NCBI RefSeq assembly: GCF_013141715.1
Contig: NZ_WHOA01000247.1
Span: forward strand, 38,647 to 102,646
From: Paenibacillus phytorum
GTDB lineage: Bacteria; Bacillota; Bacilli; Paenibacillales; NBRC-103111
Direction of reading: 5' to 3'
Length of the DNA: 64,000 bases
The translations under genes and the position numbers were made by a program. Shown piece after piece: positions 8,817-18,089 of the stretch (within the stretch, counting starts at the first letter, position 1; the number at the start of each line of letters is the position of its first letter). The notes beneath the pieces were generated by a model. That model saw nothing but the letters and a program-made list of their open reading frames with translations. It was not told the DNA's origin and searched no databases.

Positions 8817-9537
8817 GCTGAACCACCTCAAAGGAGTAGCCAATTCCCCACAGAGTCTGGATGCACCACATGTCATGCTGTCCTAATTTTTTACGCAAAT
8901 TTTTCACGTGGGCATCAACCGTGCGTGTACCGCCTGTAAAATCAAAATTCCACACATATCCAAGAAGATCCTCTCGTGTAAATACACGGCTTGGATGGCT
9001 GGTCAGGAAATACAACAGCTCAATCTCCTTCGGCGTAAGCTCAACCCGTTTCCCACCGACTGTGACCCGATACTGCTCAAGATCGATAACAATATTGCCG
9101 ATCTCCAGCCATTTACGGGATGAATTCTGGGTTTGAGACAGTTCCATAGGGACTTGAATCGTGCGGCGCAGCACGGCCTTAATACGGGCAATAAGCTCAT
9201 TCGGATCGAAAGGCTTGACCAAATAATCGTCAACCCCCAGATTAAACCCTCTCAGCTTATCGATGGACTCTCCTTTTGCCGTGAGGAAAATGATTGGCGT
9301 TTGATGAAAGGGGGCCTCCATTTTGCGAATTTGCTCACATAACTCGTAGCCGGATATATCAGGGAGCATGATATCCAGTAGAACCAAGTTTGGTTTCTCG
9401 TTTATTATCGTACGAAGCACTTCCTGCCCTCGCGCCAATAAAATCGCCTCATAGTTGGAATGCTCCAAATACAGTCTGACGACTTCAGCAATATTCGGTT
9501 CATCATCAACAACTAGAACTTTGCCTTCCGAACTCAT
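8809..9537 (-). CDS. OmpR/PhoB-family response regulator
   Basis: 242 residues. Receiver domain 1-120 with acidic pocket VVDDE, phospho-acceptor Asp55 in LLDIMLPD, Thr/Ala switch FLTAKG and Lys in LVKPFDP. The C-terminal winged helix (about 145-240) has LTPKEIELLYFL and the recognition-helix pattern GGTRTVDAHVKNLRKKLG. It controls transcription when phosphorylated by the kinase encoded directly downstream. Its ATG overlaps the stop of the DUF309 gene (ATGA). Confidence 0.95.
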   Translation of the reverse strand: MSSEGKVLVVDDEPNIAEVVRLYLEHSNYEAILLARGQEVLRTIINEKPNLVLLDIMLPDISGYELCEQIRKMEAPFHQTPIIFLTAKGESIDKLRGFNLGVDDYLVKPFDPNELIARIKAVLRRTIQVPMELSQTQNSSRKWLEIGNIVIDLEQYRVTVGGKRVELTPKEIELLYFLTSHPSRVFTREDLLGYVWNFDFTGGTRTVDAHVKNLRKKLGQHDMWCIQTLWGIGYSFEVVQHV

Positions 9538-10067
9538 CTAGCTCCACCCTTTTCCTTGCGAATCTGCTGCTGCCTTGCTCTTTCATTAATTACCTCTGAA
9601 CGATCTCTCCGCGTATGTTTTTGGATGAGATGCTCATCTTCCATCAGGCTTGGCGACTGCCATATCAGCCCTCTTCTGTCGCACTCTTTTAAGCAGAAAT
9701 CTATAAGTTCCGGGTCAGTAATAGGCAAATTAATATCCTCATATAGAAATTCATCTTGCTCTATAGAAGACCAAACCTGGTTAAGAAGCTCTTGAAGCTT
9801 ATCAGGGTTAAGTCCCAAAGAAAGGACATGAGGAGCTTCCGCATTCCTTCCCGCGCTTTGCAGCATTTTCACAGCACCAGTGCGGTTACCTCTACGAATA
9901 TGATACATACCTACTGCTATTTGAATAAGAGCGACATAGGTTCTGCTGCGTGCATCCCCGGGATGCTCCTTCCAGAACTCCTCCATCACTTCATGGCATT
10001 CAAAATAATCCCGTTGTGCATGGAAATAAAGTAAATAATCGATATATGCCTCCGGATACGGCTTCAT
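9534..10067 (-). CDS. DUF309 family protein
   Basis: 177 residues. The N-terminal half carries the DUF309 pattern FECHEVMEEFWKEH followed by LIQIAVGMYHIRRGNRTGA, a small helical bundle found in many bacilli, with a conserved His-Glu pair that may bind a metal. The function of the family is unknown. It is the first gene of the DUF309-regulator-kinase transcript and overlaps the regulator start by four bases. A Lys/Arg/Gln-rich C-terminal tail follows the domain. Confidence 0.85.
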   Translation of the reverse strand: MKPYPEAYIDYLLYFHAQRDYFECHEVMEEFWKEHPGDARSRTYVALIQIAVGMYHIRRGNRTGAVKMLQSAGRNAEAPHVLSLGLNPDKLQELLNQVWSSIEQDEFLYEDINLPITDPELIDFCLKECDRRGLIWQSPSLMEDEHLIQKHTRRDRSEVINERARQQQIRKEKGGAR

Positions 10068-10247
10068 GATTCGTTCCCCTCACCTTGTTGTGATCACGGT
10101 AATGCCTAATTACTTCTCATGTTACTCGAAAGTTGTGCCATCGTCCAACATCAACGAGGGATCACTAACTTTCATACATTTTCCAACGCAACCAAACTAT
10201 CATATCTTACGTCCAATTAAGTAGTTTAGTAGAAAGAGGCGTGATGG

Positions 10248-12194
<1,947 letters not shown>

Positions 12195-12218
12195 AAATAA
12201 GAATTAGACAAAAAAATT

Positions 12219-12257
12219 AGACCACAAGCGGTTTAAACCTGCTGTGGTCTTTTTTTA
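12219..12257. terminator. Bidirectional terminator between GH18 and zinc-ribbon genes
   Basis: Long palindrome with outer arms AGACCACA / TGTGGTCT and inner arms GGTTT / AAACC. It is followed by seven T on the plus strand and preceded by seven A (T on the minus strand), so it can serve both convergent genes. Confidence 0.9.
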
Positions 12258-12263
12258 TGCAGA

Positions 12264-12479
12264 TCATATAAGACCCCATTCGCTAAAAATGGTTTCCGTG
12301 CCGCAGCCCGAACAATATTTGGCGTCCGGCTTGTTAACTTTATAGCACCCTTTGTGCAATAAGGTTTTCTCTTTGGTACATTTATTCTTAAGCGGCGCTC
12401 CACAACGAATGCAGTAGTTATCTTCTTTATCAGCGACATATTTACACCTGACACATTGTTGCAGCTCATCCTTAGCCAT
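12264..12479 (-). CDS. Small double zinc-ribbon protein
   Basis: 71 residues with several Cys pairs: CVRC near residue 9, CIRC near 23 and CSGC near 56, plus two single Cys between, consistent with two zinc-ribbon knuckles. AAGGGG lies at SD distance from the ATG. There are no other domains. Such short proteins may bind nucleic acid or a partner protein; the function is unknown. It ends at the shared terminator. Confidence 0.7.
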   Translation of the reverse strand: MAKDELQQCVRCKYVADKEDNYCIRCGAPLKNKCTKEKTLLHKGCYKVNKPDAKYCSGCGTETIFSEWGLI

Positions 12480-12657
12480 AGGTTCAACCCCTTGAAGTTT
12501 GTAGCTACTCCATTTATATGTGGGTAATCATTGCTAAGGTGAATAATAAACCATTCCAGCCTATGTATAAAAATAGGCCTCTTTCGCCCACCCTAAATAA
12601 GAGAGACTTTGTTCTCCGAACAAAGATCCCTATATCTCATAGAGGAGGTGAAGAGGC

Positions 12658-12816
12658 ATGGCTAAAGATGTTCTTTGTGAAGTGAATTCCTGCAAATATT
12701 GGGCAACCGAAAACAAATGCAATGCAAGCTCGATTTATGTCGTGAGTCACCGCGGCAGTAATCAAGCTCGTAATTCCGAGGAAACGGATTGTAAGACGTT
12801 TGAGTCTAAGATTTAG
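12658..12816 (+). CDS. DUF1540 family small cysteine protein
   Basis: 52 residues, starting at ATG 12658 behind AGGAGGTG. The sequence has CEVNSCKYW, then NKCNASSIYV and ETDCKTF, giving four Cys spaced as in DUF1540 proteins, which are short, probably metal-binding proteins common in spore formers (some have two copies). It is followed by a repeat tract and a terminator. Confidence 0.88.
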   Translation: MAKDVLCEVNSCKYWATENKCNASSIYVVSHRGSNQARNSEETDCKTFESKI

Positions 12817-12940
12817 AGCGTTAGAGCGTGTGAGCTAGAAGGTAACTTTTTGTGCGTAAGAGCTAGAGCGTAACATTTTGAGCGTTGAGCTAGAGCGTAC
12901 TTTTAGTGCGTTAGAGTTAGTGCGAAATATCGGAGCGTAA
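12817..12940 (+). repeat. Short tandem repeat tract (GAGCGT-AGAGCTA-type units)
   Basis: About seven imperfect units built from AGAGCGT, GTTAGAG, GAGCTAGAG and GTAACTTTT fragments, with a period of roughly 18-28 bp, lie between the DUF1540 stop and its terminator. No frame stays open and every unit is purine-rich on this strand, so the tract would form the 3' untranslated region of the DUF1540 mRNA. Confidence 0.65.
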
Positions 12941-12975
12941 AAAGAGGCCCTGTCGGGGGCCTCTTCTCTTTTTCC
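12940..12975 (+). terminator. Rho-independent terminator after the DUF1540 gene
   Basis: Stem AAGAGGCCC / GGGCCTCTT with a six-base loop, followed by a T-rich tail (CTCTTTTTCC). Confidence 0.85.
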
Positions 12976-13003
12976 TTGCCCTTATTCTCATTTTAACCAA
13001 TAA

Positions 13004-13018
13004 TGATAATTATTATCA
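13004..13018. promoter_or_regulatory. Fur-box-like 7-1-7 palindrome at the 3' end of the YyaL-type gene
   Basis: TGATAATTATTATCA is a perfect 7-1-7 inverted repeat and equals the Bacillus Fur consensus. It overlaps the stop codon of the gene ending at 13016 and lies between two convergent genes, so it has no obvious promoter to control. Related AT-rich palindromes occur at 17241 and 17336. Confidence 0.4.
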
Positions 13019-15094
13019 GTGTTTCGAGGAGAGATTTTCGAGCTCCTCTAGATTCTGCGTTGGCGCTTGACAGGCAAAGTTCTGGCACACGTAGGCCGTT
13101 GCCTGCCCTCCAAGCGGCAGCTTGTCTTGCACAAGCGGAATGAGCTTACGCACTTCTTCGCCCGCCGGTCCCGGCGGATGAAGAATCAGCAGCGCATTCG
13201 GCAGATACTGCCGCTGCACCGTGCGCAGCATGTGCTGCGTCTCTGGTTTCGCCGGGTCGCCGGCGATGACGATTTCGCTGGCTTCGCCATAAGCGAAGTC
13301 GAGCGCGGCCAGCGTGAGCGCATGGCCCGGCGGGTAGGACGCAACAGCTCCGGCGAATGCCTGGAGCTGCACTTCTGCTGCCTGCGACAGCTTCGCGTCG
13401 TAGGTCAGCCTGGACAGCCGCAGCAGGTTCAGCGCGGCTGCACCGTTGCCCGACGGCATCGCGCCGTCGTAGATCTCTTTAGGGCGGGTGAGCAGCTGCT
13501 CGGCATCGCTGCCGTAGAAGAAGAGCCCGCCTTTCTCTTCGTCGCCGAAGAGACGAAGCATCTCTGCGTTCAGCTGGACAGCTTCACGAAGATAGCGCAG
13601 CTCGAACGTGGCTTCGTACAGCTCGATGAGGCCCCAAACGAGGAACGCGTAGTCGTCCACGTAGCCGAGAAAAGCCGCTTCGCCATCGCGATAGCGGGCG
13701 AGCAACCGCCCGTCCTCGCGGCGCAGCTCGCGCAGGAGGAACTCCGCGGCTTTCGCGGCTGCCTCCGCGTAAGCAGGCTTGTCCAAGGCTCGTGCCGCCT
13801 TGGACAGCGCAGCAATCATCAGACCGTTCCACGCGGTCAGAATCTTATCATCCTTGCCCGGATGGATGCGTTGCTCGCGATGCGCGAACAGCTTGACGCG
13901 GGCAGCCTCAATCCGCTGCTTCAGCTCATCCAATGGGATTTGCTTACGCCTCGCAACAGATTCCATCGTCGTTCCAATTAAATTCGGGATATTATGCCCC
14001 TCAAAATTGCCCGACTCCGTAACATCATACAGCTCGGAATATAGATCGCCTTCGTCAATCCCTAATACGTCCTCCACTTCATCCGGCGTCCAGACATAGA
14101 ACTTGCCTTCAACACCTTCTGAATCCGCATCCTCAGCGGAATAGAAGGCTCCACCCTCATCTGTCATATCCCGAAGAACGTAATTAATAATTTGCTCAGC
14201 GACCTCTGCATACTTGGCTTTACCAGTCACTTGAAAAGCTTCTATGTATGTCATAATTAACAGCGCATTGTCGTAAAGCATTTTCTCGAAATGCGGCACC
14301 AACCATTTTTCATCTACGGAATAACGAGAAAATCCGAACCCAATGTGGTCAAACATACCTCCACGATGCATGGAATCTAGCGTTTTTTCCACAATCTCAA
14401 GCGCACGTGCATTGCCCGTTTTTTGATAGTATCTCAGAAGGAAAGATAGATTGTGTGATGTCGGAAACTTCGGAGAACTGCCAAATCCACCATTTTCAGC
14501 ATCAAAATTACTCTCATACATACGAAAAGCCTCATGAATCGTTTCCTCTGACATTACTCCGACTGAGTGATTCTCCAGCAATCGACTGGTCGTTTCCGTG
14601 ATCACCTGATCAGCAGCCTCGCGAATTCGATCTGGATCTTCCTTCCACTTCCCTGCTAGCTGAGCGATGATCTCAACCATCCCTGCTCGATTATACTTCC
14701 GACTGCGTGGGAAATACGTCCCAGCGAAGAACGGCTTCTTCTCAGGCGTCAAGAATACCGTAAGAGGCCATCCACCCTGACCTGTCATCGCCTGACAAAC
14801 AGCCATATATATATGGTCGACATCCGGACGCTCTTCGCGGTCCACTTTAATCGAAATGAAATCTTTATTCAGCATGTTTGCAACGGTTTGGTCTTCGAAT
14901 GATTCGTGTGCCATGACATGACACCAGTGACACGTGCTATACCCCACAGATAAGAAGATAGGCTTATTTTCTCGTTTCGCTTTGTCAAATGCTTCTTCAC
15001 CCCAAGGAAACCATTCCACTGGATTGTGAGCATGTTGAAGTAAGTATGGCGATTTCTCAGTGAATAATCTATTGGGTTTATTTTTCGTTGTCAT
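13016..15094 (-). CDS. YyaL/SSP411-type thioredoxin-fold protein (DUF255)
   Basis: 692 residues. The N-terminal DUF255 thioredoxin-like domain (about 5-165) has NPVEWFPWGEEAF, Cys55-His-Trp-Cys58 in STCHWCHVM and GGWPLTVFLTP. The remainder is an (alpha/alpha)6 barrel as in N-acylglucosamine 2-epimerase relatives. This matches B. subtilis YyaL and human spermatogenesis-associated protein 20; the true activity of the family is not settled. The start is ATG after TAAGGAGGTG. The C-terminal third (about 13100-13900) is clearly richer in G+C than the rest of the gene and the neighbours. Confidence 0.92.
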   Translation of the reverse strand: MTTKNKPNRLFTEKSPYLLQHAHNPVEWFPWGEEAFDKAKRENKPIFLSVGYSTCHWCHVMAHESFEDQTVANMLNKDFISIKVDREERPDVDHIYMAVCQAMTGQGGWPLTVFLTPEKKPFFAGTYFPRSRKYNRAGMVEIIAQLAGKWKEDPDRIREAADQVITETTSRLLENHSVGVMSEETIHEAFRMYESNFDAENGGFGSSPKFPTSHNLSFLLRYYQKTGNARALEIVEKTLDSMHRGGMFDHIGFGFSRYSVDEKWLVPHFEKMLYDNALLIMTYIEAFQVTGKAKYAEVAEQIINYVLRDMTDEGGAFYSAEDADSEGVEGKFYVWTPDEVEDVLGIDEGDLYSELYDVTESGNFEGHNIPNLIGTTMESVARRKQIPLDELKQRIEAARVKLFAHREQRIHPGKDDKILTAWNGLMIAALSKAARALDKPAYAEAAAKAAEFLLRELRREDGRLLARYRDGEAAFLGYVDDYAFLVWGLIELYEATFELRYLREAVQLNAEMLRLFGDEEKGGLFFYGSDAEQLLTRPKEIYDGAMPSGNGAAALNLLRLSRLTYDAKLSQAAEVQLQAFAGAVASYPPGHALTLAALDFAYGEASEIVIAGDPAKPETQHMLRTVQRQYLPNALLILHPPGPAGEEVRKLIPLVQDKLPLGGQATAYVCQNFACQAPTQNLEELENLSSKH

Positions 15095-15141
15095 GAAACA
15101 TCACCTCCTTAGATTTTAGGATATTTTTATCGATATAACGA

Positions 15142-15169
15142 GATTAGCATACCTTAGAATAAAAAGAAA
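15142..15169 (+). repeat. Left 28-bp direct repeat bounding the yxlEFG-like cassette
   Basis: GATTAGCATACCTTA followed by GAATAAAAAGAAA; it matches 17957-17984 at 26 of 28 positions in the same orientation. The 2.8 kb between them holds only the ABC operon and its regulator. Confidence 0.7.
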
Positions 15170-15197
15170 AACCCATGTCTGTTGACACGAGTTTCTA
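15166..15197 (-). terminator. Terminator of the yxlEFG-like operon
   Basis: Minus-strand stem AAACTCGTGTC / GACATGGGTTT with loop AACA, including G-U pairs, followed by TTTTTC. It lies about 80 bases after the permease stop. Confidence 0.75.
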
Positions 15198-15275
15198 ATA
15201 GTGCTGCTTTGGTTATCCGTACTCGGAGGCAGAATCCAAACGAAAAGATTTAAATCTATGTATTCACTAACACAA

Positions 15276-16064
15276 TTATTCATTATTAAATCTTTTACCA
15301 GAAATCCAAAAGACCGTTACAACAATTGTCAGTACAATCCATATAAGTACCACTAAAACGTTCCATATTACACTGGGGTTAACTGCTCCTGTAATTAAAA
15401 CTTCCATGGCTTGTTTACTCATACTCGCTGGATTCATAAAATCTGTAAGAGCACTCAAACCAAGTACAATTCTACAGCCTAGCAGGAATACGATTGAAAT
15501 TAATGCAATAATACCTTGGCTATTAAAAATAGTACTTATCATCGTAGTGTAGGATACCATAAACAGAACCCATAACAAATAGAACAACGAAGCTATTATC
15601 GCATCCACAAAATTAACGTTTGTAAACAACAAATTAACATATACATACGAAATCAAGTAACCTAACGCTACAGAACAAGCAACAAATATGTAATTGGCAA
15701 TTATTTTCCCACCTATGTACGATGCTACAGTGACCGGTCTTGTAAGAATAAAAGCCAACATACCATTTACTTTATCTGTCTGTAAGACCCCCATCATCGA
15801 AATTGCAATAATGATAACCCCTAACTGATCAAATTGAGCAGCTAAAGTACTTGCAAGTACTTCCCCACCTTGCTGAGCAGCCATACTAGGATCAATTGTG
15901 ATGCCTTGTGCTCCACCGAGTGATTTTAATATAGAGGGTAAATAATAACTAACAACTGGTTGAGTTATTCCTAAAAATATAAATACTAGAGGCAGCCAAA
16001 TAACTTTAAATTCACGTACCATTTGAACAAATTCTTTTTTCATTAGCACATTAAAATTATTCAT
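15276..16064 (-). CDS. ABC-2 type permease, YxlG-like
   Basis: 262 residues with about six membrane helices. The N-terminus MNNFNVLMKKEFVQMVREFK is a short cytoplasmic helix typical of ABC-2/NatB permeases, followed by GVLQTDKVNGMLAFILTRPV, the conserved cytoplasmic loop that contacts the ATPase. Length and gene order match B. subtilis YxlG. It would form the membrane channel of an exporter with the ATPase gene upstream (four-base overlap). The substrate is unknown; relatives act in antimicrobial or envelope stress response. Confidence 0.85.
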   Translation of the reverse strand: MNNFNVLMKKEFVQMVREFKVIWLPLVFIFLGITQPVVSYYLPSILKSLGGAQGITIDPSMAAQQGGEVLASTLAAQFDQLGVIIIAISMMGVLQTDKVNGMLAFILTRPVTVASYIGGKIIANYIFVACSVALGYLISYVYVNLLFTNVNFVDAIIASLFYLLWVLFMVSYTTMISTIFNSQGIIALISIVFLLGCRIVLGLSALTDFMNPASMSKQAMEVLITGAVNPSVIWNVLVVLIWIVLTIVVTVFWISGKRFNNE

Positions 16065-16966
16065 TTTTCCACCACCAATTTCATGAATATCTCTTCTAAT
16101 GTATCGTTATTGATTTCAAACTTTACGAGGTCAACCTGATGTTCCAGAGCACTTCTTAGTAACAAATTCTTGTTCAAGCCTATATGTTCAACTTGTATTT
16201 TTATTTTATTTCCTACTGCCTCTACATCCTTTACATAGTTCAAATTTTTCAAAACTTCCATCCATTCTTGATCGATAGATGTAACTTCAAAAATCAATTT
16301 ATTTTGGCTATTGCTGTTTAACAAGTCGGAGATGGTTGTATCTTCAATTTTTTGCCCATTTTTGATGATAATAAATCTTTCACAAATTTCTTCTGCATCA
16401 CTTAATATATGCGTCGACAATAAAATCGTCGTCTCTCTCTTGATTTCTTCGATTAGATTCAGTACTTCTCTTCGACCAATTGGGTCTAATGCCGATACGG
16501 GCTCGTCCATTACAATCAATGATGGTTTGTGTAACAACGCCTGTGCAATGCCAAGTCTCTGTTTCATGCCACCTGAAAATGTTCCAACTTTTGAATTCTC
16601 TTCTCCACTTAACCCTACTTTCGATAATATTTCTGGGATCGCCTTTGTTAATTCTTCTTTTCTTAATCCTGATAGTTCCCCCATGAAAGCAAGAGTTTCT
16701 TGTGCAGTCATCCAATGATAAAAGTTAGGGTACTGTGGTAAGTAGCCAATTTCCTTTTTCATTTGCGAAATTTTCTTTCCGTTAAGCAAAACTTCTCCCA
16801 TTGTAGGATTAATAATATCTGAAATAACTTTGATGAGTGTCGATTTACCAGCCCCATTCGGCCCTATTAATCCCACACATTCTCCAGATTGCAGAACCAT
16901 TGAAAAGTTATTTACAGCCGTTTTTTCTTTATATGTTTTAGTAATATTTTTGACTTCTAATTTCAT
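16061..16966 (-). CDS. ABC transporter ATP-binding protein, YxlF-like
   Basis: 301 residues: nucleotide-binding domain to about residue 215, with Walker A GPNGAGKST, signature FSGGMKQRLGIAQAL, Walker B LIVMDEPVSALDPIG and H-loop STHILSD, then a ~85-residue C-terminal domain usual in drug and lantibiotic exporters of this group (CcmA/BcrA-like). It overlaps the permease start and the small membrane protein stop by four bases each, so all three are coupled. The order small PLDc_N protein-ATPase-permease is that of yxlE-yxlF-yxlG. Confidence 0.9.
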   Translation of the reverse strand: MKLEVKNITKTYKEKTAVNNFSMVLQSGECVGLIGPNGAGKSTLIKVISDIINPTMGEVLLNGKKISQMKKEIGYLPQYPNFYHWMTAQETLAFMGELSGLRKEELTKAIPEILSKVGLSGEENSKVGTFSGGMKQRLGIAQALLHKPSLIVMDEPVSALDPIGRREVLNLIEEIKRETTILLSTHILSDAEEICERFIIIKNGQKIEDTTISDLLNSNSQNKLIFEVTSIDQEWMEVLKNLNYVKDVEAVGNKIKIQVEHIGLNKNLLLRSALEHQVDLVKFEINNDTLEEIFMKLVVEK

Positions 16967-17202
16967 GTTCTTTCACGGTCCTTTCTGCCAATAACAAAGT
17001 ATAGAATCGGACCAAACGTGTTTAGAAAAATAATAATGAGACTCCACAGCAACACATTTTTCCTCGTTTTTCTGTGCTTGTATAAATCCATTAATGCTAT
17101 TAGGATCAAAATCATTCCTACAGCTAAGACCGGTAAAATAACCGGCAACACAGACATGAAATCAAAATCTTTTAATTCGTTCCACCCGTAATGCATTTGC
17201 AA
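16963..17202 (-). CDS. PLDc_N (YxlE-like) small membrane protein
   Basis: About 79 residues. Two membrane helices (around VILPVLAVGMILILIALMDL and VLLWSLIIIFLNTFGPILYF) with the PLDc_N signature N-x-x-GP-x-x-Y-x-x-GR/K before a basic tail. The TTG at 17202 is preferred because GAGGAG stands eight bases before it; the GTG at 17211 would overlap that SD, and the ATG at 17196 is the other choice. In B. subtilis YxlE is a negative factor of the SigY system; no sigma factor gene is present here. Confidence 0.75.
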   Translation of the reverse strand: MQMHYGWNELKDFDFMSVLPVILPVLAVGMILILIALMDLYKHRKTRKNVLLWSLIIIFLNTFGPILYFVIGRKDRERT

Positions 17203-17240
17203 ATCAACCACTCCTCTAAAGTCATTATTAATTGTATAAT

Positions 17241-17264
17241 GTTATCATTATCAATAATGATAAC
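17241..17264. promoter_or_regulatory. Palindromic operator near the yxlEFG-like start
   Basis: A 24-bp near-perfect inverted repeat with arms GTTATCATTAT and ATAATGATAAC. It lies in the divergent promoter region about 40 bases upstream of the ABC operon start and is the natural candidate binding site for the divergently encoded HTH regulator; the hexamers also resemble Fur boxes. Confidence 0.65.
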
Positions 17265-17335
17265 ATAAGAAGGTAAAATGTAACACTTATTTTTTTTCTT
17301 TAAAGAATATTGTTTTAATTCTTATTGTTATTTAC

Positions 17336-17353
17336 AATGATAATATTATCATT
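17336..17353. promoter_or_regulatory. Palindromic operator near the HTH regulator start
   Basis: A perfect 18-bp inverted repeat, AATGATAAT/ATTATCATT, about 40 bases before the regulator ATG. It shares the ATGATAA half site with the palindrome at 17241, suggesting one protein controls both divergent promoters. Confidence 0.65.
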
Positions 17354-17393
17354 ATAGATAATGACGAGATCTTTTATGATTGGGGAGAAAAAA

Positions 17394-17939
17394 ATGGTTA
17401 ATAAAGCTGAAATTATCCTGCACCCAGTAAGAATGAAGATTTCTCAAGCTTTAATGAGAAACAAAGAAAATGGACTGTCTTCACTTGAAATGGTAAAAAT
17501 CATTAAAGATGTGCCTCAGGCTACTCTATATAGACATATACAAGTTTTGTTAGATGCTGGAGTTATCCGCATTATGAAAGAAAAAAAAGTGAGATCCATT
17601 TCCGAAAAATACTACACCTTAAATGAAGAAGAAGCCCGACTTAGTGCAGATGAGTGGAAAAAGTCTTCTATTAAGGAAAAGCTCAATTATATTTCGCATT
17701 ACCAATTATCGCTAATGACTCAATATCAAAACTATCTTACCAAATTAGAAGAACAAGGTTGCTCAGATGATGGTGCTACTTTTTCACTTGTAGAATTAAA
17801 GCTTGATGATGAAAATTTTATAAAGTTTCAAAATGAATTAAACGACCTAATGATAAAATACTACAACACTTCTAACAACGTTAATGATCTGGATGCACCA
17901 ATTCGAACTATTGCCTTTACTATTATTCCAGAATCCTAA
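17394..17939 (+). CDS. ArsR-like winged-helix transcriptional regulator
   Basis: 181 residues from ATG 17394 (GGGGAG seven bases upstream; an earlier ATG in frame at 17361 has no SD). The N-terminal winged helix (about 1-80) contains ILHPVRMKISQAL, the ArsR-type first helix, and a recognition-helix region PQATLYRHIQVLLDAGVI. The C-terminal ~100 residues are predicted helical, perhaps a ligand or dimer domain. It is transcribed away from the ABC operon, with two palindromes between them, so it most likely represses the transporter and itself. Confidence 0.82.
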   Translation: MVNKAEIILHPVRMKISQALMRNKENGLSSLEMVKIIKDVPQATLYRHIQVLLDAGVIRIMKEKKVRSISEKYYTLNEEEARLSADEWKKSSIKEKLNYISHYQLSLMTQYQNYLTKLEEQGCSDDGATFSLVELKLDDENFIKFQNELNDLMIKYYNTSNNVNDLDAPIRTIAFTIIPES

Positions 17940-17956
17940 AACAGAAAAATCAAAGC

Positions 17957-17984
17957 GATTAGCATACCTTACAACAAAAAGAAA
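17957..17984 (+). repeat. Right 28-bp direct repeat bounding the yxlEFG-like cassette
   Basis: GATTAGCATACCTTA followed by CAACAAAAAGAAA; partner of 15142-15169 (26 of 28 identical). It begins 17 bases after the regulator stop. Confidence 0.7.
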
Positions 17985-17998
17985 TGGCATCATTCCAT
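17975..17998. repeat. 24-bp exact copy of an FGE-gene segment
   Basis: This 24-bp stretch is identical to 20452-20475, which lies inside the FGE-fold gene and encodes its conserved WNDAISF motif on the minus strand. Here it is outside any gene, so it looks like a remnant left by recombination. It overlaps the right direct repeat. Confidence 0.55.
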
Positions 17999-18040
17999 TA
18001 CGCTAAGCGAATTAATGAATCATTTTGTCAAGTGACAGCA

Positions 18041-18082
18041 GAAAAGCCGGTTTTCCCTACTATAAGGAACACCGGCTTTCAT
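18041..18082 (-). terminator. Terminator of the hydrolase-TetR operon
   Basis: Minus-strand stem AAAGCCGGT / ACCGGCTTT with extra inner pairing, followed by a short T-rich tail, just after the hydrolase stop at 18090. Confidence 0.7.
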
Positions 18083-18089
18083 GTCGTTT

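Noticed and set aside
12609..12624. Small dyad TTGTTC-TCC-GAACAA upstream of the DUF1540 gene
   Set aside because: Short and without a known regulator or a second copy; not enough to call an operator.
13067..13981. 304-codon plus-strand frame opposite the YyaL-type gene
   Set aside because: Shadow frame in G+C-rich coding DNA; the minus strand has clear DUF255 motifs.
15142..17984. Insertion sequence or transposon
   Set aside because: No transposase or terminal inverted repeats were found; only direct repeats bound the segment.
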